NCBI RefSeq assembly: GCF_012489685.1
Contig: NC_080045.1
Span: 47,699,096-47,763,095 of the forward strand
Origin: Lotus japonicus
Taxonomy: Eukaryota; Streptophyta; Magnoliopsida; Fabales; Fabaceae
Direction: 5' to 3'
Length of the DNA: 64,000 nucleotides
Positions within the stretch are counted from its first letter, which is position 1, and each line of letters begins with the position of its first letter. The notes under the pieces were generated by a model, which was not told the origin of the DNA, made no database searches, and saw only the letters and a list, made by a program, of their open reading frames with translations. Shown here in pieces: positions 55,690 to 64,000 of the stretch. The translations under genes were made by a program, and so were the position numbers.

Positions 55690-58210
55690 ATTTCATATAA
55701 GGAAATAAATATAATTAAGTAATTTATATAAGGAAATTGAAGGAAATAAATAAATAATTATGAAAATTAATTTCCTTACATAAAACTTAGCTACCGAATT
55801 TAAAAAGTTTTTGAACATTTTTAACCATTTTTATAATTTTAAAATTTGAAATTATTTTACAACCAAGAAAAGGGGATTCATGTCATTAAGTTTTTTATAT
55901 AAGGAAATCCATTATTTAATACGTAATTAATTATTTAAATGTTTTTTTATCCAGTTTGAAAATGGAAATTATTTTAAAAGAAAGAAAATGCGTTTCACGT
56001 AAATAATTGTTTTATATAAGGAGATAGAAGGAATTAATCAATTAATTTTGAATAATATTTTCGTTAAATAAATAGTCAACACATTTAATTTATTTAATTA
56101 TTTTAAATAAGGAAATTAATATAATTAAGTGGTTTATATAAGGAAATAAATAATTAATTTCGAAAATATTTTCCATAAATAAATAAATAGTCAATGCATT
56201 AAAATTTATTTAATTATTTTAAATTTCCTTATTTAAAAAAAACGAAAATAGCATTTATTCCAAAAAGCATTTAATAACTTTTATGATTTTAAATAAAAAA
56301 TAATAAAATTAAATGGTTTATATAAGTAATTTGAAGGAAATAATTAATTAATTTTGAAAATATTTTTTATAACTATATATTCAATGAATTAAAATTTATT
56401 TAATTATTTTAAATTTCCTTATTTAGAAAAAACGAAAATAACATTTATTACATAAAGCATTTAATTTCTTTTATGATTTTAAATAAGGAAATTAATATAA
56501 TTAAGTGGTTTATATAAGAAAATTGAAAGAAATAAATAATAAATTTTGAAAATATTTTCCTTAAATAAATAGTTAATGCATTAAAATTTATTTAAATATT
56601 TTAAATTTCCTTATTTAAAAAGAAACGAAAGTAGCATTTATTCGATAAAACATTTAATGTCTTTTATGATTTTAAATTAGGAAATTAATATAATTAAGTG
56701 GTTTATATAAGGAAATTGAAGAAAATAAATAATTGATTTAGAAAATATTTCCTTAAATAATAGTCAATGCATTAAAATTTATTTAATTATATTAATTTTC
56801 CTTATTTAAAAAAAAACGAAAGTAGCATTTATTCAATAAAGCATTTAATGTCTTTTATGATTTCAAATAAGGAAATAAATATAATTAAGTGGTTTATATA
56901 AGGAAATTTAAAGAAATAAATAATTAATTTTGAAAATATTTTCCTTAAATAAATAGTCAATGCATTAAAATTTATTTAATTATATTAAATTTCCTTATTT
57001 AAAAAAAAGAAAGTAGCATTTATTCGATAAAGCATTTAATGTCTTTTATGATTTTAAATTAGGAAATTAATATAATTAAGTGGTTTATATAAGGAAATTG
57101 AAAGAAATAAATAATTAATTTCAAAACTATTTTCCTTAAATAAATAGTCAATGCAATAAAATTTATTTAAATATTTTAAATTTCCTAATTTAAAAAAAAA
57201 ACGAAAGTAGCATTTATTTGATAAAGCATTTAATGTCTTTTATGATTTTAAATTAGGAAATTAATATAATTAAGTGGTTTATATAAGGAAATTGAAGGAA
57301 ATAAATAATTAATTTAGAAAATATTTCCTTAAATAAATAATCAATGCATTAAAATTTATTTAATTATTTTAAATTTCCTTATTTAAAAAAAACGAAAATA
57401 GCATTTATTCCATAAAGCATTTAATGTCTTTTATGATTTTAAATAAGGAAATTAATATAATTAAGTGGTTTATATAAGGAAATTGAAAGAAATAAATAAT
57501 TAATTTTGAAAATATTTTCCTTAAATAAATAGTCAATGCATTAAAACTTATTTAAATATTTTAAAATTTCTTATTAAAAAAAAAACGAAAATAGCATTTA
57601 TTTCATAAAGCATTTAATGTCTTTTATGATTTTAAATAAGGAAATTAATATAATTAAGTGGTTTATATAAGGAAATTTAAAGAAATAAATAATTAATTTC
57701 GAAAATATTTTCCTTAAATAAATAGTCAATGCATTAAAATTTATTTAAATATTTTAAATTTCCTTATTTAAAAAAAAAAGAAAATAGCATTTATTCTATA
57801 AAGCATTTAATGTTTTTTATGATTTTAAATAAGGATATTACTGTAATTAAGTGGTTTATATAAGGAAATTGAACGAAATAAATAATTAATTTTGAAAATA
57901 TTTTCTTTAAATAAATAGTCAATGCATTAAAATTTATTTAATTATATTAAATTTCCTTATTTAAAAAAAACGAAAATAACATTTATTACATAAAGCATTT
58001 AATGTCTTTTATGATTTAAATAAGGAAATTAATATAATTAAGTGGTTTATATAAGGAAATTGAAGGAAATAAATAATTAATTTCGAAAATATTTTTCCTC
58101 ATATAAAACTTGGCTACCGAATTTAAATAGCAATTAAATTTTTATACCTTTTTTTATCACTTTAAAATTTGAAATTATTTTAAAACCAAGGAAAAGGGGA
58201 TTCACGTATT
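55690..58210. repeat. AT-rich satellite array, 191-bp period
   Basis: The core GTGGTTTATATAAGGAAATT (or variant) has its GGTTTA at 56131, 56315, 56507, 56700, 56891, 57082, 57276, 57467, 57660, 57853 and 58043, a mean spacing of 191 bp. Each unit also has CAATGCATTAAAATTTATTT and an inverted pair, AAATTTCCTTATTTAAA with TTTAAATAAGGAAATT, about 50 bp apart around GCATTTATT...AAAGCATTTAATGTC. The array is bracketed by a related cassette (TAAAACTT(A/G)GCTACCGAATTT ... AAAGGGGATTCA) at 55771-55885 and 58096-58206. No genes. Confidence 0.93.
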
Positions 58211-60073
58211 TAATTATTTAAACGTTTTTTGTTTTCATCTTAAAAAAGGAACTTATTCAAAAGGGAATTTTTTTTTTGAGAAGCAACTGAATATTTATAT
58301 AGATAATGAAGAATAAAAGTCATGAGAACAATCCTCTCATGTGGACAAAAAGTCTCAAACTGCTAGAAAGATGTGGTAAAAGAACGGCCAAGGATTTTTT
58401 TAAATTCGTATAAAGCAATAATTTGACATGAATGATATTGATATTAGACTAACTTAAATTGGTTATTAAAAACATTTTTTATTTTTAAAACGGTATGGTA
58501 AAAAAGTGTTTTTGGTATTTGACTAAAGTTCTTTTTTATATATAATCTTGTTCGGATCTTGACCGTAAAAGGATGACAAAGAAAAGAAGCACCATTGGAC
58601 ATATATGGGTATCTTATTATTATAAATGGCCTGTGAATGCAAAATTGTCAAATATATCAACCTTGATTCAGCCCATAAGACAAAGTGATGAAGTCAAAGA
58701 AAAAATTGTACGTATAAAACAAAGGAAAAACAAAGTAAATCATGAGAACAATTCCAGAATGAAAAAAATAACAATTAATCTTGGATTTTATTTGATAAAT
58801 AAAGTAAATCATGAGAACAATCATCTCATGTAGATTGAGAAAAACAAAACCACGAAAAGATACCCAAGACAAAACAACAACTGATTAAATTTTGGAATGA
58901 ATAACAACTGACTAAATATTTACATACACCACCTTAACTTCAATAATTCTATTTGCTATTCTTTCAAACCTAAAACAAACTATGTCACCGCCTCTAATTT
59001 CCATTAATTTGCAGAACACTCACGGGATCAATAATAATAATATACTCTTGATCCATATCCGTGAAATTGTTATTTTCAGCGTCTATAGGTCTAATGACAC
59101 CATAATTCTGTAAAAAGATTGTTGAAAGGGAATGAGGAGAATAGCATATTAGGGTTAGTAAAACATGAATTTTGAAGGAATGAGATTAGATTACAATAAC
59201 ACACACCAAAGACATGAAAAATTGATTTCAGATGAGAAAAAGTACATACCTTGTATAATCATGAAGAACCACAAAATAAGATCTTGAAGCCATGTAGAAA
59301 GGCTCAAAAAATACAAAACGCAGGAGATGGTTGAAGAAGCAGTGTAGGTTAAGGAGAAATCTAAATAATGGAGAGATGAATGAATAATAAGAGTCTTATA
59401 TAGGCTTTTAAATAGAGAGGAGTGTAGGTTAAGGAGAGGGATGTACATTAAGAGGAAAGGAGGAATGATTGCCATGTAGGATTTTTAATGAAATTAGTCA
59501 ATCATGAGATGCCACGTATGCGATGATTGGACCTAGAAAAACCCCTGAATGTATATATTATGGATTATGGATAGATAGATTATACTTTCGCTCTCTTACT
59601 TTTTCTTTTCTTTCTATCTCTCTCCACTTCCACCATCTTTCCACCTTTCTTAGAAGTATGAAAGTAACATTATTCTGGTGTACTTGTGGTCCAAACCAAA
59701 TTATGGATACAATTTTTAATTATTAGTTGATTTTCTTATCATCTCACAAATGCTAAATGATACGAAGTTAAAATGGTGGTATGCTAAATCATCCACATGC
59801 ACGTACCCTCATTCTCATTAGTTGAAAATTCTTTTGTTACCTTTCCTACAAAATTATTTTTATCTATGTAGTGGTGCTCTATAAATTACTTATATACTAT
59901 TTTATTTTGATTAGTACCACACGAAAGGAATACAAGTCACTACATGATGCTTTCTTCAGTATAAAAAAATTATCACGTTGACAAACGGGAGACAATACAA
60001 TTTCATCACGAAAATAAGGTAGCGTCAATTGTTACTTATCTTGTGAGCAAATAAGACATTCACAATAGAATAG
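58211..60073. other. Non-coding stretch
   Basis: No gene I can support. CATGAGAACAAT occurs three times (about 58321, 58741, 58809) in an AAAGTAAATCATGAGAAC context. Short ORFs at 58573-58833 and 59191-59475 have no recognisable motif. Around 59581-59660 is CT-rich low-complexity DNA. Confidence 0.35.
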
Positions 60074-60640
60074 GGTTAAATATGTTTCAACTCCCTGATA
60101 TATAGGGTCAAATTCAAACAGGTTCCTTTTTTTTGTCATGATGATTGGTCCTTGAATTTTTTTTTTACTTAATGATGTAACTGCGTAAATTTTGATTTTG
60201 AGCAAGATGATTTTGAAAAGAAAAACTAGTTTTTAGTCTCAGAAATGGGCTTTCTTCGTTTTCAACTGGCTGTTCTTCAGCATTTTGCTGATTTCCTTGG
60301 TGCTGTGACAGTTTAAACTTGTGGTTTAATAGAAGCATGCGTTTGATTTGAGTTTGTGTTCAATGTAGGCCAAATCACTATTTCATGGAGTGTGCGGTGA
60401 GGAAGAGGGGGAAGGGGAAATGCATGAGGAAGTGAGGTGGATGGTAGGTAGGATTAGTGATTTTCCATGTAGGAGGTTGACTAAGTAAAACTTGGCCGTA
60501 TAAACATTAAATAGTGATTTGGATTTTTTTGAATTATAAAAATTTGTCAAGGATCAAATATCATACAAAAATGTTTACAGGGGCTTATTTAGATTTAACG
60601 CCATATGTCAGGACCTACAACATAAATATCATTTTAACCC
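60074..60640. mobile_element. Possible Mutator-like MITE
   Basis: The left end GGGTTAAATATGTTTCAACT and the right end (complement GGGTTAAAATGATATTTATG) are inverted relatives of the legume-type TTAAATATGTTTTTGGTCCC termini. Flanks share AGAATA, a weak remnant of a 9-bp duplication. Ends are approximate. Confidence 0.4.
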
Positions 60641-60831
60641 TTCAGAATAATATAATAATTTAAAGGATATATTAATTTGTCATTTGAAATGTAGGCTTAA
60701 ATATGTTTTTGGTCCCTCTAAAATTAGGGTCTTTTAGTTTAGGCCCCTCTAAATATATGTTTTTTGGTATACACCCCTAAATGTAAAATAATACTGAGAT
60801 TTCAGCACCTGCCATCACCTTACGTTGTTTA

Positions 60832-61979
60832 GGGCCTGTTTGGTGCGACGTATAGTATAAGGTCTGATAGTATAAGACCTGATAGTATTAGGTTTGATAG
60901 TATAAGCCCTAATAGTATAAGCTCTGATAACTTTCTTATACTATTCAGGGTTTGGTCATACTCTGTATAATTTACTATATCGTTTAAATTAATGCAATTT
61001 TATGATTAGTGAAGTATTGAATAATGATATATAATAAAAATCGAATATGGAGGTGATTATAACGGTGGTGGCGGTGGTGATGGAAGTGGTGGTGGCAATG
61101 GTGGTAGGTTGGTGTTGGTGGCAGTGATGGTGACAGTGGAGATAGGTTGGTGGTGGTGGTGACAGCGATGGTGGTTGTGGTGGTGGCGATGATAAGGTGG
61201 TGGTGGTGGTGGTAAGGCGGTGGCGGTGGCGGCTACGGTGGAGGGTGAAGGCATTGGTGGTGGTGATGGCGATAGGGTGGTGGTTGTGGTATCGGTGATG
61301 GCTGTGGTGGCAATAGAGTGGTGGCGACGATTATGGTGGTGGTGGCGATAGGATGGTGGTTGTGGCGGCGGTGGTAGTGATGGTGGCGGTGGCGGCAACA
61401 CCGATGTGGCGGCGACGGTGATGGTGATCGGGTGGTGGCAGCGATGGTGGTTGTGGTGTTGGCGACGATAGGGTGGTGGTGGTGGTAAGGCGGTGGCGGT
61501 TGCAGTGGCAGCGACGGTGGAGGGTGGAGCCGATGGTTGTGGTGGTGGTGGTGGTGGCGATAGGGAGGTGGTTGTGGTGGCGGTGGTGGCAGCAATTATG
61601 GTGGTGGTGGCGATAGGGTGGTGGTTGTGGTGTCGATGGTGGCGGTAGGGTGGTGGTGGTGGTGGCGGCAACACCAGTGGTCACGGTATGGCGGTGGTGA
61701 TAGGTTGGTGGCGGCAACACCGATGGCAGTGGTGGGGCCAATGGTGGTGTAAGTTGGCAGCAATGGAGGGTGGTGGTGATTGTGACTTATACGTCACAAC
61801 CTTATCATGCCTTATCCATCACTCACATGATGGATTAAATAATACGTTATTTTAACGTATAAGGAGACTTTGATGGATAAGCTTATACAATACAATGTCA
61901 TCACCAAACAATGGATAAACTCATAATGTATTGTATAAGCTTATACTATCATGCCTAATACGGCGTGCCAAACGAGCCC
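60832..61979. mobile_element. PIF/Harbinger-like (Tourist) element, 1148 bp
   Basis: Termini GGGCCTGTTTGGTGCGACGT and, inverted, GGGCTCGTTTGGCACGCCGT, with TTA on both sides (60829-60831, 61980-61982). A TWA-type 3-bp site and these termini fit PIF/Harbinger. Five subterminal copies of (G/A)ATAGTATAAG or variant are spaced 15 bp apart (60852-60922). The centre is a GGT-rich repeat, not a transposase. Confidence 0.82.
61062..61780. repeat. GGT/GGC/GAT-rich imperfect trinucleotide repeat, 0.7 kb
   Basis: Strongly strand-asymmetric: the plus strand is nearly devoid of C and made of GGTGGTGGCGGT-like triplets with interspersed GATAGGGTGGTGG units. Long ORFs on the minus strand (Pro/His-rich) are products of the repeat, not genes. 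Confidence 0.92.
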
Positions 61980-62147
61980 TTAGAGTAGCCTAAACCATAG
62001 AACCATGATTTTAGAGAGACCTAAGACATGATAAAAATTGAGTTTTAGGTCCCTCTAAAATTATGGTTATTTGGTTTAGGTCCCTCTAAAATCATGGTTC
62101 CTTAGTTTAGGTCCCTCTAAAATATGTCACGTCATGTCCGTTAGGTA

Positions 62148-62286
62148 CCCCGAATGATAGCTCAAGTGGTAAGAGCTAGGGACATAAGGGTTGGTTGAGA
62201 TGAAGGGTGAAGGGTCCAGGGTTCGAATCCTGAGGAGGGCTAATTTACTAACATTTCTAACAACTAACATTTGCCAATCAAAAAAA
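62148..62286 (+). mobile_element. tRNA-derived SINE
   Basis: Box A-like TAGCTCAAGTGGTAAGAGCT (about 62158-62177) and box B GGTTCGAATCC (62220-62230) are correctly spaced, followed by CTAATTTACTAACATTTC...CTAACATTTGCC and an A-rich tail (about 62279-62286). Flanks TTAGGTA and TTAAGGTA are a near-duplication. Same family as 11268-11396. It sits in the right arm of the Mutator-like element. Confidence 0.82.
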
Positions 62287-62435
62287 TTAAGGTAAAGGTA
62301 AAGGTAGCAACATGGGTTTATCCCTCCATATTATTTTCAAAATAAGGGTGTATACCAAAAAACAATTTAGAGAGGCCTAAACTAAAAGACCCTAATATTA
62401 GAGGGACCAAAAACATATTTAAGCCTTAAAATGTA

Positions 62436-62742
62436 CTACCTCTGTTCTTAATCTTTTGTTGTTTTAACTTTTGGTATAAATTCCAAAACTTTTGGTTATT
62501 TACAAACCCAATGCATTATTTTATTTCATGTATACCCTCATTTAATATTATATCTCTCACCTACCACTTATTATTTTCACCAATCAAAATCATAACAAGT
62601 TTCTAAACCAATAATTATCATTCTCTCTCTTTACTCTAACTCAACATTAAATAAAGGTGTATATGTCAACAAATATATCAATGATTGCATTCTTAAACAA
62701 TGTGCATAATCTTAAACAACAAAAGATCAAGAATGGAGGGAG
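62436..62742. mobile_element. Stowaway-like MITE, 307 bp
   Basis: Left CTACCTCTGTTCTTAATCTT and right (complement CTCCCTCCATTCTTGATCTT) are inverted, with TA on both sides (62434-62435, 62743-62744). The interior resembles the Stowaway at 19868-20197 (ATACCCTCATTTAATA). The left TA is the end of the Mutator-like element's duplication. Confidence 0.88.
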
Positions 62743-62749
62743 TACTAGT

Positions 62750-63273
62750 CAATGCCCATATATGTAGATAATGGAATATTACATAATGGAGAAGATTTTA
62801 CAAGAGATGTTACCTATAAGCTCAATGCCTTAAGGTTTCTAGTAAAGATGTATCGTCTATGTCTCTTGGTGTCTTGTTTCCTTGGCCCATGGGCTCTCCC
62901 TTTCTCCCCAATAAGTGGTATAAGAGCCAATGGTTTGTGTACTCATGGTGACGGCTCCTTGTGTTAAAAGACTTTTTGGGGTGAGGTCAGACGGTGTATC
63001 TCATTGACGCGGTGAAGTGAACGGTGGTGCAAGTGTGGAAAGCTTCTGCGAAGGGGGAGTATGGTAATGTGGCGGGTGACTCACACTTGAGAGGTAGAAT
63101 GTTGAGAATTCAAGTGTGAGTTGGAGCCCCACATTGATTAAGAATGAGTGAGCTGAAGATTTATAAGAGATGAGACCCATAAACTTAATGTCTTAAAGTT
63201 TTAGGTAAAGATGTTGTGTCGATATCTCTTGGTGGCTTGTTTCCTTGACATGGCTCTCCTTGTCACCCCAACA
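62750..63273 (+). mobile_element. TRIM-like mini LTR element
   Basis: The right repeat 63100-63273 starts TGTTGAGAATTCAAGTGTGA and ends CACCCCAACA. A related left repeat (about 62750-62911, 5' part eroded) ends CTCCCCAATA and is followed by AGTGGTATAAGAGCC, a Met-tRNA-type primer-binding site. Only about 190 bp of non-coding DNA lies between, with GAAGGGGGAGTATGG as a possible polypurine tract. Terminal repeats under 200 bp and no ORF fit a TRIM. The ORF at 62752-62967 is not a gene. Confidence 0.68.
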
Positions 63274-64000
63274 AGATTTATGTTGTGAATAATAGATTTT
63301 AGGTTCAAATATGTTTTTGATTCTTGACTTCTACACCATAATTAAAAATGATCCCAATAAAAAAATCGCAGTTTTTAGTCTCTAAATTTTTTTTTATTAG
63401 AAATAGTCATTATGACGTCAAAAAATATTTTTGATATATTTTTACTCAATCACCATCCCACGTGGCAATCATAATCACATATAGGTGTTCACGTGTAATT
63501 TTCACATTAGCTTTTGTCTTTTCAAAATTTTCTTTTATCAAAAAATTCTCTTTTATAAAATTTAGTCCTTCAATTTTCTCTCTTATCAAATTTAGTCCTT
63601 CAATTTCCACTTCTTCCTCTTCATTTTCTTCCTCCCACCACTTTTTCCGACGAACCACTGCACTCCAAGTGAGCTCCACTCCTACAAAATAGATTCCTTC
63701 ACATGTTTATATTTTCCTTGATTAGGAACTTCTTACCTCTCTTCTACATCCTTCTAGCTTAAAATTAAGAATTAGAACCATAGTTGAGATAGAATCTATA
63801 CCGAACATAATATTTACTTAACTACATGTGTTTTGTGTTTTGCTTACTTTGAGACTCTCTAATCTAGAAATCGAATTAAGCGTCAAGTTACATGTACACC
63901 TCTGTCGTGCCCTGCCACCAAAATTACTACTGCCACGAGAGAACAAACTGAACTTTTGTCCAAATAGTTTAGATAAGTTAATTTTTTCCATCAATCTAAT
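63274..64000. other. Non-coding DNA, possible MITE arm
   Basis: From about 63301, TTCAAATATGTTTTTGATTC resembles one arm of the TTAAATATG-type Mutator-like elements; its mate would be outside the window. The tract 63540-63610 contains a duplicated AAATTTAGTCCTTCAATTT. No gene recognised. Confidence 0.35.

Larger units (their letters stand above)
60694..62425. mobile_element. Mutator-like element, host to nested insertions
   Basis: Inverted arms of about 85 bp: left GGCTTAAATATGTTTTTGG from 60694, right its counterpart ending at 62425, both continuing through GGGTCTTTTAGTTTAGGCC. Flanks TTGAAATGTA (60684-60693) and TTAAAATGTA (62426-62435) are a 9-10 bp duplication with one mismatch. Native parts are 60694-60831 and 61980-62425 without the SINE; the motif TTTAGGTCCCTCTAAAAT is repeated in the right arm. 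No transposase. Confidence 0.78.

Noticed and set aside
58996..59320. Possible two-exon small gene on the minus strand (MASRSYFVVLHDYT..., then NYGVIRPIDAENNN...)
   Set aside because: The plausible donor and acceptor do not keep frame (joining them gives an early stop), and neither part matches a known family.
61057..61741. Three overlapping Pro/His/Thr-rich ORFs of 120-205 codons on the minus strand
   Set aside because: They are translations of the GGT/GGC trinucleotide repeat in all three frames, with no domain; open frames arise because the repeat contains no stop triplets.
62148..62232. A tRNA gene (box A and box B present)
   Set aside because: No tRNA cloverleaf or anticodon arm can be formed, and the sequence continues into a SINE body with an A-rich tail shared with 11268-11396.

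Overview
The window is nuclear DNA of a flowering plant: AT-rich, with GT-AG introns and nested plant transposons, among them Helitrons, Ty1/copia and Ty3/gypsy LTR elements, LINEs, tRNA-derived SINEs, Stowaway, hAT, Mutator-like and PIF/Harbinger-like elements. Repeats of the kind ending TTAAATATGTTTTTGGTCCC are familiar from legumes, so a legume (Fabaceae) is my best inference; the sequence does not prove it. Most of the 64 kb is transposon-derived.

Host-type genes are few. One looks intact: a four-exon PLAC8 / PLANT CADMIUM RESISTANCE-like gene on the minus strand (33273-34486). Three are broken: an intronless Pol IV/V subunit-7-like (NRPD7/NRPE7) gene from 13715 to 19024, frameshifted and split by a copia element; a GDSL esterase/lipase fragment (26193-26950) that appears to lie inside a Helitron; and a replication protein A-like fragment (55182-55675) with at least three exons and a nonsense codon.

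Layout. 1-3100: Helitron ends in AT-rich DNA. 3155-9344: a 5'-truncated LINE, a piece of an Athila-like LTR, and a degenerate gypsy element (LTR, gag-protease, antisense ORF). 9700-13500: hAT-like element, LINE fragment, SINE, Helitron end, LTR relics. 13715-19024: the NRPD7-like gene split by a copia element with an uninterrupted 1460-codon polyprotein. 19868-32415: a Stowaway MITE, then a hAT-like element opened to 12 kb by a Helitron that carries the GDSL fragment, a short LTR element with only an antisense gene, a LINE tail and a 2.3 kb solo LTR; a Mutator-like element lies in its right arm. 33273-34486: the PLAC8 gene. 39114-48675: two damaged Helitrons head to head around an LTR-gag fragment. 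48676-55060: 0.5 kb repeats invaded by a 4.3 kb Helitron whose empty site is kept in a sister repeat. 55690-58210: an AT-rich satellite of 191 bp period. 60694-63273: a Mutator-like element holding a Harbinger-like element (with 0.7 kb of GGT-rich repeat) and a SINE, followed by a Stowaway MITE and a TRIM-like element.

The strongest boundaries rest on directly visible target-site duplications or termini: 9722-10278, 10329-10945, 11268-11396, 19868-20197, 20275-32407, 22684-26192, 27359-29636, 31062-32035, 48839-53145 and 60832-61979. I saw no CRISPR array, rRNA or free-standing tRNA gene, and no operon-like arrangement; the genes here interact mainly by insertion into one another.
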